This document shows, piece after piece, positions 1 to 8,600 of a stretch of 64,000 nucleotides of DNA. Below the pieces are notes generated by a model, which was not told where the DNA came from, made no database searches, and saw nothing but the letters and a program-made list of their open reading frames with translations. The stretch spans positions 5,378,501-5,442,500 of the forward strand of contig NZ_LT629788.1 of assembly GCF_900105805.1 (NCBI RefSeq), written 5' to 3'. The position numbers and the translations under genes were made by a program. This DNA is from Pseudomonas moraviensis. Its GTDB lineage: Bacteria; Pseudomonadota; Gammaproteobacteria; Pseudomonadales; Pseudomonadaceae. Each line of letters begins with the position of its first letter. The first letter of the stretch is position 1.

Positions 1-83
1 ATGCTTACACGGGCCGGATCCAGTTCGAACAGCTCGACCAGGGCATCGCGCAGGGTGTTGAAAATATCGTCACGAGTTTGCAT
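1..83 (-). CDS. Acyl carrier protein, second of a tandem pair (partial)
   Basis: The reverse strand opens with ATG at 83 and reads MQTRDDIFNTLRDALVELFE before leaving the window, so only about the first 27 residues are present. The pattern of a short acidic helix near the N-terminus, with a downstream Leu-Asp-Pro segment, is that of a phosphopantetheine acyl carrier protein. The Ser attachment site would lie beyond the edge. It begins 9 bases after the stop of another ACP gene and follows a chain-length factor and an acyltransferase, as in aryl-polyene type II polyketide clusters where two ACPs sit side by side. Inference: it carries chain intermediates of the pigment. Confidence is limited by truncation. 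Confidence 0.7.
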   Translation of the reverse strand, partial: MQTRDDIFNTLRDALVELFELDPARVS

Positions 84-92
84 GGTCCGGTC

Positions 93-368
93 TCAAGCTG
101 CCTGTTTTGCCGTGACGAATGCCGCAAGGCTGGCCACGTTGGTGAAATGGTTGCGGGTGTCTTTGGCATCGGCGTCAATCTTGATGCCGTATTTTTTCTG
201 GATCGCCAGGCCCAGTTCCAGTGCGTCCACGGAATCCAGGCCGAGGCCTTCGCCGAACAATGTCTGCTCGTCGCCGATGTCCTCGGGGCTGATGTCTTCG
301 AGGCCGAGGGCGTCGATGATCAGCAGTTTGATGTCACGCACCAGGCTAGCGGTGTTCAGTTCGCTCAT
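93..368 (-). CDS. Acyl carrier protein of an aryl-polyene type cluster
   Basis: This 91-residue acidic protein has the 4'-phosphopantetheine site in GLGLDSVDALELG (Ser about residue 48), followed by the usual helix and a C-terminal hydrophobic helix. The start at 368 (MSELNTASL) is chosen because AAGGAG lies about 10 bases upstream; a longer frame exists but lacks a clear ribosome site. The start lies 23 bases inside the acyltransferase gene, which implies translational coupling. Known for the family: the prosthetic group carries growing acyl chains by thioester. Here it would serve the small type II polyketide system encoded alongside, probably making a brominated or non-brominated aryl-polyene pigment of the outer membrane. 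The product is inferred from gene order only. Confidence 0.88.
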   Translation of the reverse strand: MSELNTASLVRDIKLLIIDALGLEDISPEDIGDEQTLFGEGLGLDSVDALELGLAIQKKYGIKIDADAKDTRNHFTNVASLAAFVTAKQAA

Positions 369-1158
369 CTGCGGCGAGCTCCTTAATGAAATAGTCATGC
401 AAATAATCGTTGAGCTTGCGCGAGGCCTGCGGTGCGGGGCCTTGCGCGGCGAAGGTCTGTGGGTCTATATCGGCCCCCACGCGAAAACTGAAGTGCACGC
501 GGCGATGGGGGATGCGATACCACGGCTCGGCTTTGGTCAGGGTGGTCGGGCTGACCTTGATGATCACTGGGGTAACGATTTTCGCACCGCGCAAGGCAAT
601 CGCCGCCGCCCCCCGATGAAAGGCCGGCGCCTGCCCGGGCCGGGTGCGCGTGCCTTCGGGGAATATGATCAGGGTCTGGCCGTCCTGCAACGATTGCGCA
701 GCGGCATCGAGCATATCCATGCTGCCGTCATTGCTGATGTACTCGGTGCGGCGCAGCGGGCCACGGGTGAACGGGTTTTCCCAGAGGGTCTTCTTCACCA
801 CGCAATTGGCGTGGCGCACCAGACCGATGAGAAACACCACATCGATCAGCGACGGGTGGTTGGCAATGATCATCTGCCCCGGCCGGCCAAGTCGTTCGGC
901 GCCCTCGATGTCGTAGGTGAGCACGCCGGTGCGCGCCATGAACCGCACGAAAAACCAGAACAGTCGGCTGACCGTACGCCGGGCGCGCAGGCGATGTTCA
1001 AGTGCGTCACCGGGCAGGCAACCGAGCAGCGGAAATACCAGCAGGCGCAGGCACAGCCCGCCGAGCCCGAACAAGGCGAAGCTCGCAGCAGTGGCCAGCA
1101 GGCGCCAGTAATAGGCGTCGCGGTGTTTGGCGGTCACGGGTTGCGATGCCAGGTCCAT
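346..1158 (-). CDS. Lysophospholipid acyltransferase (PlsC family), aryl-polyene cluster
   Basis: A membrane acyltransferase of about 270 residues. The N-terminal part has two hydrophobic stretches (about residues 20-50). The catalytic NHPSLID motif (NHx4D) and the FPEGTR substrate-binding motif are both present, so it should be active. ATG at 1158 is preferred; GTG at 1173 or TTG at 1185 in the same frame would add 5 or 9 residues. It overlaps the upstream chain-length factor gene by about 25 bases and the downstream ACP by 23, which is tight operon packing. In aryl-polyene clusters such an enzyme is thought to move the finished polyene from its ACP to a lipid anchor. That role is inferred from context; a general phospholipid acyltransferase is the alternative. 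Confidence 0.85.
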   Translation of the reverse strand: MDLASQPVTAKHRDAYYWRLLATAASFALFGLGGLCLRLLVFPLLGCLPGDALEHRLRARRTVSRLFWFFVRFMARTGVLTYDIEGAERLGRPGQMIIANHPSLIDVVFLIGLVRHANCVVKKTLWENPFTRGPLRRTEYISNDGSMDMLDAAAQSLQDGQTLIIFPEGTRTRPGQAPAFHRGAAAIALRGAKIVTPVIIKVSPTTLTKAEPWYRIPHRRVHFSFRVGADIDPQTFAAQGPAPQASRKLNDYLHDYFIKELAADERTEHR

Positions 1159-1859
1159 ACACGATTTTTCCACGCATGTTGGCAATCAGGTTGCTGGCCG
1201 AGCAGGGTTCGCAGCAGGTTGAGCGCGTGCGGCCAGTGCGCCTTTGACCGGGTTTCGCTGCTGCTGTTCAGGGTCAGCCGCCAGTCGGTACCCGGCGTCA
1301 GCAACAAACCGAGCGCGTAAGGGAACGGCACATCATCGACCCACTGTGAGTACGCCTCGGGTGGCTGCTCTTCGGTGATCACCAACAGCACCGCCGTGGC
1401 GCCTTCAGCAAGCAGTGCCGCCGCTTCGAGCATGCCGTGTTCCAGACCGTCGCCAGCGGCAGCGAGGGCGGTCATTTCGCTGGTTTCGCCGCGCATGATC
1501 GACCACAAACCGATGATCGCGTTATGCACCGAAAGGCTGAACTGGGTCGGCGACAGAGGCTGTTCGGTGGCCAGATCGCGGAGGATTTCAAACGTGCGAG
1601 GGGTTTCACCGTGCCGCGAGACGAACACCAGCGGCAGATTGCTCCTTCCGTCGGCCAGCGGCCAGCCAACGCTGAAGGCCATCCGCGCCAGACGGCTGAG
1701 GCGGCGGCGCTGCATGGCCGGCAGAAACGACACATCGGGCGCGGCATCACTGCTCTGGAGCACGACCGGTTGTCGGCTCCAGGCCTGCCAGGCGTCCACG
1801 CTGTCGAGCCCCGGGGCCCACGCGCGCCATTGGGCGATGTTGAAGTTGATCACGGACAT
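1134..1859 (-). CDS. Beta-ketoacyl synthase chain-length factor-like protein (aryl-polyene cluster)
   Basis: A 241-residue protein matching the short N-terminal-only ketoacyl-synthase-like family found in aryl-polyene clusters. The pattern FSLSVHNAIIGLWSI resembles the ketosynthase region around the active site, but no active-site Cys in a synthase context is visible, so it is expected to be a non-catalytic chain-length factor partner of a true ketosynthase encoded elsewhere. It is the first gene of the operon running off the left edge (factor, acyltransferase, ACP, ACP), an order known from aryl-polyene loci. The start at 1859 gives the MSVINFNIAQW opening. Family assignment is fairly secure; the exact pigment is not visible. 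Confidence 0.82.
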   Translation of the reverse strand: MSVINFNIAQWRAWAPGLDSVDAWQAWSRQPVVLQSSDAAPDVSFLPAMQRRRLSRLARMAFSVGWPLADGRSNLPLVFVSRHGETPRTFEILRDLATEQPLSPTQFSLSVHNAIIGLWSIMRGETSEMTALAAAGDGLEHGMLEAAALLAEGATAVLLVITEEQPPEAYSQWVDDVPFPYALGLLLTPGTDWRLTLNSSSETRSKAHWPHALNLLRTLLGQQPDCQHAWKNRVWTWHRNP

Positions 1860-2215
1860 TCATCCCGCCCCTGCGGGCTTTCGTTGACGCGTTGAGTCGC
1901 CAGCGCCGCAGCAGGCTTGGCTTGGCGCAGGGCGCCGGGTGGCGCGCATTATCCCGGTGCGACGGGTGTGTAGCAAATGTTGGTTACATTTTGCCCAACA
2001 AAATGTACCGAGCGGTTCGTCAGGTGGCTATCACTTGGCCATTATCCATATTCCCCGCGGCCTGTCTGTCAGGAGTCTCTGCGATGGCTGGCGGTTTTTT
2101 CCATGGCTGAGCGTCGATATTTACACCTGACGGCGTAGTCCATGTCCGTGAAGGTAGCGAAGCGCGGTCACCGGCAACTACACTCGGTCATTCTTTGATA
2201 CACGGAGGTTTGGTC
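1860..2215. promoter_or_regulatory. Divergent intergenic region with a 9-bp-arm inverted repeat
   Basis: This gap separates the leftward pigment operon from rightward parA. At 1985-2007 it holds a perfect inverted repeat, TACATTTTG - CCCAA - CAAAATGTA, which is AT-rich inside GC-rich DNA and has no T-tract after it, so an operator fits better than a terminator. Overlapping it is a second pair, TGTTGG (1979-1984) and CCAACA (1995-2000). Lying about 125 bases from the pigment operon start, it is a candidate regulator site for that operon. The regulator is unknown. For parA, GGAGG at 2204-2208 fixes the ATG at 2216. Nothing else coding was recognised. Confidence 0.5.
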
Positions 2216-2986
2216 ATGCGGCGCGTGGTGTTCAATCAGAAAGGTGGCGTAGGCAAATCCAGCATCGCCTGCAACTTGGCGGCGGTCAGCGCCAGCGAGG
2301 GTTATCGCACGTTGTTGGTCGACCTCGATGCCCAGGCCAATTCCACTCAGTATCTGACCGGGCTCACTGGCGACGACATCCCCATGGGCATCGCCGATTT
2401 CTTCAAACAGACGCTGTCCTCCGGGCCGTTCTCGAAAAAGAATCAGGCGGACATCTATGAAACGCCGTTTGACAACCTGCACATCATTACCGCCACTGCC
2501 GAGCTGGCCGATCTGCAGCCCAAGCTCGAGGCGAAACACAAGATCAACAAGCTGCGCAAGTTGTTGGACGAGTTGTCCGAAGACTACGACCGCATTTATC
2601 TGGATACCCCGCCAGCCTTGAATTTCTATGCGGTATCGGCGCTGATTGCGGCGGATCGGGTGTTGATTCCTTTCGACTGCGACAGTTTCTCCCGTCAGGC
2701 GCTGTACGGGCTGATCGCCGAAATCGAGGAATTGAAGGACGACCACAACGAAGGCCTGGAAGTCGAAGGCATTGTGGTCAATCAGTTCCAGGCGCGGGCG
2801 AGCCTGCCACAGCAGATGCTCGATGAGCTGATCGCTGAGGGCTTGCCGGTGCTGCCGGTGTATCTGAGCAGTTCGGTGCGCATGCGCGAGTCGCACCAGG
2901 CCAGCATGCCGCTGATCCACCTCGATCCACGGCACAAACTGACCCAGCAGTTTGTTGAACTGCACAATCTGCTGGAAGGCCACTGA
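2216..2986 (+). CDS. ParA/MinD-like ATPase without a ParB partner
   Basis: A 256-residue P-loop ATPase. The deviant Walker A motif KGGVGKSS appears at about residues 8-15, DLDAQANST matches the A' motif, and YLDTPPALNF the Walker B region. ATG at 2216 is chosen over an upstream TTG because GGAGG lies 7 bases before it. These enzymes form ATP sandwich dimers that bind DNA or membrane surfaces and position cargo (plasmids, chromosome origins, chemoreceptor arrays, carboxysome-like bodies). No parB-like, flagellar or chemotaxis gene adjoins it, so its cargo cannot be read from context. A gene of this type sits at the matching place in P. aeruginosa (from memory), so it is probably a conserved orphan and not plasmid debris. 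Confidence 0.85.
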   Translation: MRRVVFNQKGGVGKSSIACNLAAVSASEGYRTLLVDLDAQANSTQYLTGLTGDDIPMGIADFFKQTLSSGPFSKKNQADIYETPFDNLHIITATAELADLQPKLEAKHKINKLRKLLDELSEDYDRIYLDTPPALNFYAVSALIAADRVLIPFDCDSFSRQALYGLIAEIEELKDDHNEGLEVEGIVVNQFQARASLPQQMLDELIAEGLPVLPVYLSSSVRMRESHQASMPLIHLDPRHKLTQQFVELHNLLEGH

Positions 2987-3014
2987 TTCCCCGAATGACA
3001 CGCAAATTCCTAAT

Positions 3015-3102
3015 GTGGGAGCGAGCCTGCTCGCGGATAGGCCGGCACATTCAATATTAGCGCTGAATGATCGGCCGCCTTCGCGAGCAGGCTCGCTCCC
3101 AC
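3015..3102. repeat. REP-type inverted pair (class A)
   Basis: The element GTGGGAGCGAGCCTGCTCGC begins at 3015 and its reverse complement ends at 3102, with about 47 bases between. Each arm is itself palindromic around GCGAGC-CT-GCTCGC. It lies in the gap between parA and the oppositely oriented trxC. Such REP doublets are scattered through Pseudomonas genomes and can end transcription from both sides. Confidence 0.9.
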
Positions 3103-3119
3103 AGGGTGATCTGGTTGTG

Positions 3120-3554
3120 TCAGATCCCTTGGCTACGCAACCACGCCATCAACTGCGGCAACGGAAACGCGCCACTCTGGCGCGCCACTTCCCTGCCTTT
3201 TTTAAACAGAATCAGACTCGGAATCGAGCGAATTCCCAACTGTGCCGACAACTGCTGGTTCGCCTCGCTGTCGAGCTTGGCCAGTCGACACTTGCCCGCC
3301 AACTGCGCCGCGGCCTGTTCAAACACCGGCGCAAACGACTTGCACGGCCCGCACCAGTCCGCCCAGACATCTACCAGCAACGGCAGATCACCCTTGATCT
3401 GACTGGCGTAATCGCCTTGTTTGAGCTCGAAGGGTTTGCTCAACAGCACCGCAGATTTGCAGCGTCCGCATTTGGGCTGGTCAGCCAGGCGCTCGGCGGG
3501 GATGCGGTTGAGGCCGTTGCAGGTGGGGCAGGGGATGAGAAGTGGGGTGGACAT
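3120..3554 (-). CDS. trxC: Thioredoxin TrxC (thioredoxin 2)
   Basis: A cytoplasmic disulfide reductase of 144 residues, the usual TrxC length. The N-terminal zinc ribbon is visible as CPTC (about 9-12) and CGRC (about 29-32), which separates TrxC from TrxA. The thioredoxin fold follows, with the redox site WADWCGPCK and the cis-proline segment IRSIPSLILFKKG. Family knowledge: TrxC is reduced by thioredoxin reductase and supports ribonucleotide reductase and peroxide defence, and in enterobacteria it is induced by OxyR. No OxyR site was identified here. It is transcribed alone, convergent with parA across a REP pair. Confidence 0.95.
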   Translation of the reverse strand: MSTPLLIPCPTCNGLNRIPAERLADQPKCGRCKSAVLLSKPFELKQGDYASQIKGDLPLLVDVWADWCGPCKSFAPVFEQAAAQLAGKCRLAKLDSEANQQLSAQLGIRSIPSLILFKKGREVARQSGAFPLPQLMAWLRSQGI

Positions 3555-3599
3555 AATGGGCTCTCGGGCAGGAAGTCTTTGAAGACTGATCTGGAGTCG

Positions 3600-3758
3600 A
3601 AGTCGCGATTATCAAGTAATTGTTCTGTAGGTCACGACCTTCTTTATTTGAGGAAAACGCCTACGCATATCGGTGGGGAGGCTGACTATCTGGAATTTAT
3701 CGAGTCGGTAATCTTGTGCAGCCCTCAACGATATATCTCTTGGACTTCCGTGCAATGA
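3600..3758 (+). pseudogene. Possible decayed 3' end of a HigB-type toxin gene
   Basis: The frame ending with TGA at 3756-3758 overlaps the antitoxin ATG at 3755 by four bases, the usual layout of a coupled higB-higA pair. Its residues K.RL followed by LLYLRKTPTH line up without gaps with the end of HigB toxins (K-x-R-L, eleven residues, L-Y-[IL]-R, then T-H). No start codon, ribosome site or N-terminal half is visible upstream; that space is taken by trxC on the other strand. The tail after TH is longer than in intact toxins. It could be chance similarity, so this is a suggestion only. Confidence 0.3.
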
Positions 3759-4144
3759 CCACCAAGACTGTGAAACGCTTTTCCCTCTCCGAGCTTTTGC
3801 GTAGACCGGAAGACGAAGACGACTACGACGCTCTGGTATCGGCAATTGACGAACTGCTGGAAATTACCGGCGATGATGAGTCGCACCCGTTGATGAGCTT
3901 GGTGGACATCATCGGTGACTGGATCGAGGAATGGGATCGCACCCATCACCCCATGGCTAAGGCAAGTGGCGAAGAGGTTCTCGGTTACATGATGCGCGAG
4001 CACGGCCTGACCCAGAGCGATTTACCGGGTGTTGGTACTCAATCGGTTGTCTCGGAGATTTTGAGCGGTAAGCGCAAGCTCAACTTGCGCCAGATTCGCT
4101 GGTTGGCCGAACGTTTCAATGTGCCTATCGACGTGTTCACCTGA
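3755..4144 (+). CDS. HigA-like helix-turn-helix antitoxin, no intact toxin
   Basis: A 129-residue protein starting MTTKTVKRFSLSELL. The first part matches the helical N-terminal region of the COG5499 HigA group (DYDALVSAIDELLEI...SLVDIIGDWIEEWD). The C-terminal helix-turn-helix reads LTQSDLPGVGTQSVVSEILSGKRKL, then IRWLAERFNVP. Known role: it binds and neutralises an mRNA-cleaving HigB toxin and represses the shared promoter. The gene normally upstream for the toxin is absent or decayed (see 3600-3758). Inference: it may act as a solitary regulator or protect against an incoming related toxin. No good ribosome site precedes the ATG, consistent with former coupling to an upstream gene. Confidence 0.8.
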   Translation: MTTKTVKRFSLSELLRRPEDEDDYDALVSAIDELLEITGDDESHPLMSLVDIIGDWIEEWDRTHHPMAKASGEEVLGYMMREHGLTQSDLPGVGTQSVVSEILSGKRKLNLRQIRWLAERFNVPIDVFT

Positions 4145-4150
4145 CCTTGC

Positions 4151-5614
4151 TCACGACGAACAACTGATCTCCAAATGCTTGCCCCACTCCGGCGGCCGCT
4201 CGGCGTAACCTTCCATTCCCGGCTGTTCCTCGAACGGCTTGCTCAACACCGCATGCAGGCGGCGTACTTCGGTGTAGTCGCCTTGCTCGGCAGCATCAAT
4301 GGCTTTTTGCGCCAGGTAATTGCGCAGGATGTACAGCGGATTGACCGCGTGCATCCGCGCGCGGCGTTGTGCCTGATCGGCATCGCCTTCGCGGGCCACC
4401 CGGGCGACGTAGCGTTCGCCCCAGGCATCGAAACCCTTGATATCGACGAATTCATCGCGCAGGCGGGCAATGGCCGGTTCGGCTGAATCTTCACCGAGGC
4501 GGCGGAAGAACAGTGTGTAGTCGACGCCGCTGTTCTGCATCAGTTGCAGCAGGTTTTCCAGCAGTTGCTGGTCATCGTCCTCGGCGGTGGTGAAGCCGAA
4601 GCGGCGGCGCATCAGGTCGAGGTAGTGCGCCTGGAACAGCGGCAGGTACAGGCCGAGGGTTTCACGCAGGGCCTCGACGCTGATGAACGGCGTCAGTGCC
4701 TGGGCGAGGGCGCTGAGGTTCCACTGGCCGACCGGCACCTGATTGCTGAACGAGTAGCGGCCCTGATCATCGGAGTGGTTGCAGATGAAATGCGCGTCGA
4801 AGTCATCGAGGAAAGCGAACGGGCCGAAGTCGAAGGTGATGCCGAGGATCGACATGTTGTCGGTGTTCATCACGCCGTGGCAGAAGCCATAAGCCTGCCA
4901 CTTGGCGATCAGTTCGGCGTTGCGCTCGACGATCTCGCGGAACATCGCCAGATACGGTTCCGGTTGCTCAAGGCATTCGGGGAAGTGCATCGCCAGCACA
5001 TGCTCAGCGAGCTGTTTCTGCTGCTCGGGGCGTTTGGTGTAGTAGAAATATTCGAAGTGGCCGAAGCGGATATGGCTCGGCGCCAGGCGCAGCACCATCG
5101 CCGCGCGTTCCTGCTTTTCACGCCAGACGGGCGTGTCGGAGCCGATCACGCAGGCGGCCCGGGAAGACGGAATGTTCAACGCGTACAGCGCTTCGGAAGC
5201 GAGAAATTCGCGAATCGAGGAACGCAGCACCGCGCGGCCATCGCCCATGCGCGAAAACGGTGTTTGTCCGGCGCCCTTGAGGTGCAAGTCCCAATGCTCG
5301 CCGGCGTTGTTGTAGACCTCGCCCAGCAGCAAACCGCGGCCGTCACCCAATTGCGGGGTATAGCCGCCGAATTGATGCCCGGAATACACCATCGCTCGGG
5401 GTTCGGCGTCGGCCCAGAGTTTGTGGCCGCCGAACAGTTGCGCGAATTCTTCGGTTTCGGCGCTGGCCGCATCGAGATCCAGCAGAGCCAGGGCGGCCGG
5501 GCTGGCGACCACCAGACGCGGGTTGTCGATCGGCTCCGGCAGTACGTGCGCAGAGAACGCGTCGCCGAGACGGGCGAAGCGGTTGTCGAAAGTCAGTTCG
5601 TCGAGGGCTTTCAC
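4151..5614 (-). CDS. selO: Protein adenylyltransferase SelO (YdiU family)
   Basis: A 487-residue pseudokinase-fold enzyme that transfers AMP from ATP to Ser, Thr or Tyr side chains of proteins, as shown for the family, with links to oxidative stress. Visible motifs are HLKGAGQTPFSRMGDGRAVL (nucleotide-binding loop with the Lys), SIREFLASEALYAL (conserved Glu), HGVMNTDNMSILG and TFDFGPF (metal and nucleotide ligands), in the usual order. Translation starts with GTG at 5614, with GGAG upstream. The C-terminus ends in CSS, close to where eukaryotic relatives carry selenocysteine. It stands alone between a convergent antitoxin gene and mscK. Confidence 0.95.
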   Translation of the reverse strand: MKALDELTFDNRFARLGDAFSAHVLPEPIDNPRLVVASPAALALLDLDAASAETEEFAQLFGGHKLWADAEPRAMVYSGHQFGGYTPQLGDGRGLLLGEVYNNAGEHWDLHLKGAGQTPFSRMGDGRAVLRSSIREFLASEALYALNIPSSRAACVIGSDTPVWREKQERAAMVLRLAPSHIRFGHFEYFYYTKRPEQQKQLAEHVLAMHFPECLEQPEPYLAMFREIVERNAELIAKWQAYGFCHGVMNTDNMSILGITFDFGPFAFLDDFDAHFICNHSDDQGRYSFSNQVPVGQWNLSALAQALTPFISVEALRETLGLYLPLFQAHYLDLMRRRFGFTTAEDDDQQLLENLLQLMQNSGVDYTLFFRRLGEDSAEPAIARLRDEFVDIKGFDAWGERYVARVAREGDADQAQRRARMHAVNPLYILRNYLAQKAIDAAEQGDYTEVRRLHAVLSKPFEEQPGMEGYAERPPEWGKHLEISCSS

Positions 5615-5662
5615 GGGCCGGCTCCAGCAGAATGTCCGAGCATTCTGCTGGGATCATGACGG

Positions 5663-8600
5663 TTAGTCGAGTTTGCCCGGCGGGGGTTCCGACAACGGTT
5701 TCTGCCCGTCGACGACCGGCACGATGGTTTTGTTCTCCGGTTCCACCGGCACCATCTTGTATTCCTGGCCGTGCAGATTCTTCAGGTAAACCTCCATCTG
5801 CCGGAACGAGATGTTGATGTGCTGCTTCTTGAACTCGCGGTTGATGAAGCGGTTGACCTCGTCGAGCACCGGGTTACGGTCACCGAGATCGCGCACATGC
5901 ATGCGCAGTTCGTGGTCGAGGGTGCTTTCGCCGAAGTTGAGGAAGTACACGTGCGGCTCCGGTTCCTTCAGCACGCGCGGATTCTCCCGGGCCGCTTTGA
6001 GCAGCAACTCCTTGACCAGATCCAGATCCGAGCCGTAGTCGACGCCGAGCTTCAGCGTGACGCGGGTGATGGTGTCGGTCAGCGACCAGTTGATCAATTG
6101 CCCGGTAATGAACGTTTTGTTCGGGACAATGATGTCCTTGCGGTCGAAGTCGGTGATGGTCGTGGCGCGGATGCGGATCTTGCTCACCGTGCCCGACAGG
6201 TTGCCGATGGTGATGGTGTCACCGATCCGCACCGGGCGTTCGAAGAGGATCATGATGCCGGAAATGAAGTTGGCGAAGATCTCCTGCATACCGAAACCCA
6301 GACCCACCGACAGCGCTGCCACCAGCCATTGCAACTTGTCCCAACTGACGCCGAGGGTCGACAGGGTGGTGACAAAACCAACGCCGGCAATCACGTAGGA
6401 CAGCAGCGTCGTTGTCGCATAAGCGCTGCCCTGGGCCAGGTTGAGTTTGGACAGGACGAACACTTCGAGCAGGCCGGGCAGGTTGCGCGCGAGGGCGAAG
6501 GTAATGCCGATGATGATCAGCGCGCCGAGCATGTCGCCGATGCTGATCGGCACCATGCTCATGTTGGCGCCGGTGCCGCTGGTGTATTCGTAGAGGGTGA
6601 TGTTGTCCAGATACGAGAACACCGAAATCAGGTCCGACCAGACCCAGTACAGCGCCGCGATGAAACCGCCGAGCAGGGCCAGACGAATCAGGCGCAGGGA
6701 CTGTTCGTTGACCTTCTCGATGTCCAGCGTCGGCTCTTCGATCACCGCTTCCCCGTCGCCGGCCTCTTTCGCCGCCTGCCGTTTCGCCAGCGCGCGCTGA
6801 TAGGCCAGACGCCGCGCGGCAACGCTCAGACCACGCACGAAGGTGGCTTCGATGACCAGCCAGAACATCAGCAGGTACAAGGTATTGATCAAGCGGTCGC
6901 TGAGTTTCAGCGCGGTGTAGTAGTAGCCGAAGCACACCGCAACAAACAGGGCGATCGGCAGCAGAGTGAACATCACCCCGACGGCTTTGCGGAACAGCGA
7001 AGCATTCTGGTGCGTCGGGCTGCTGATCAGCAGGCGACTGAGCAGCCACGCCATCAAGGCGTAGCAGGTCAGCACCACCGGCATGCCAAGCACGTCATCG
7101 GCCAGCGCCGCCGGTTGCAACTCGGCAACCGCCACCACCGCGACCAACGCCATCACTACCAAGCCGAGTCGACGTACCCAGCCCTGAAGGAACTCGACCT
7201 GCGGTTTCTCCCAGCGGAAGTGCAATTCCGCCACGCCGCCCGGCGCAAGGATCCGGTAAGCGGTGTAGAACACCAGCCAGGCCTGACCCATCTGCAACAG
7301 CGCTGCGCCCATATTGGCGTTCTGCCCGCGCGCGTCGATCTGCAAGGCCAGACCGCACAGCGCCAAACCCAGCGCCACCGGCATCGCCAGCAAAATATTG
7401 ATCAGGATTGCCTGCGGCGTGTGCCATTGGCTGTCGCGCTTGAAGTGGCCGATGTCCTGGTGAACCTTGTTGAGTCTTCCGTACAGCGCCTTGCGTCGCC
7501 ACAACAGGGCGCCGATCAGCAACGCCAGCGGCAGGAACAACAAGGGGCGCTGGGTCAGGCCGTCGGTCAGTTCGCTCAGGCTCGACGCCCAGGGCAGGGT
7601 ATTGACCTGCCGCTCCAGACGCTCCGGCACACCGCGCATCCATTCCACGTCCAGTGGCTTGTTGCTGGGGATCCAGAACATCTGTTCGTCGAGGGTCGCG
7701 CGCAGGCTCTGCGCAGTGCTGAGCAATTGTTTCTGATTGAGCTGCAGGGTGATCGACTCATTGAGCATCGCGCTCAATTCGCGGTTCAGCCGCTCGAGCA
7801 GATCGGCGCGAGTGTTGGCCAGATCGAGCAGGCTCTTGCGCAACTGCGGAGTGACCTGCTCCGGCGGCTGCGTGGCCAGCAGATTGTCGACATAGGTCGC
7901 CGGGTTGCTGAGCAGTTCGCGTTGCTGGCTGACGTCGAATTGATAGAGGCGAATATCGGCAATCTGGTCGGCAAGGTCGCGGTCGACCTTCAAATGGGGA
8001 AGTGCCTGTTTTTGTTTGTAGAGAATCTTGGACAGGAGCAGGCTGCCCTTCAACACGTTGATCTGCTCGTCCAGCGCTGAATCGCTCTGGGTCAGGGTGT
8101 CGAGTTGCTGTTTGGTCTGCAGGTTCTGCTGCGTGACTTCGTTGAGACGGTCGGTGCTCTTGAGCAAATAGTCGGAAAGCTTGAGGTTGGTTGCACTCTC
8201 GCTCGCCAGCAGGCTGCTGCCCCCGGCCTTCTGCGCTTCGATCGATTGCTGGGTGACGGTTTCCTGCGACTGCGCCAGACGCTTCTGGTTGATCAGGGTC
8301 TGCAGTTCCTGGATTTCGCGGTCGAGGCGATCGGATTTCTCCGAGAGCAAGTCATGCTGGGCGTTGCCCAGATCCTGCAATTGAGTGTTGCCGGCCAGTT
8401 CCTGACGGCGCAGCGGAATCAACGCATTGAGTGCGGCCAGTTCGGCATTCAACTGGTCGCGCTGTTCGGCGGTGACCGTTTTGCCGGTGTCCTTGCCGGA
8501 TTTGAGGATGGTGTTGATCTGCTGGATGCGCGTCTGGCTGGCGGAAATCTCTGCCTGAGCACGTTCGGGACGAGTCTGCGCGGTGATGATCAGGCTGTTG

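Noticed and set aside
3612..3845. A 77-codon minus-strand frame over the antitoxin start
   Set aside because: Overlaps the antitoxin and the toxin-like frame, has no ribosome site and no recognisable similarity.
5771..8080. A 769-codon open frame antisense to mscK
   Set aside because: GC-rich third positions keep the opposite strand open; the product is His/Gln/Arg-rich low-complexity without any domain, and the minus strand encodes a full MscK.
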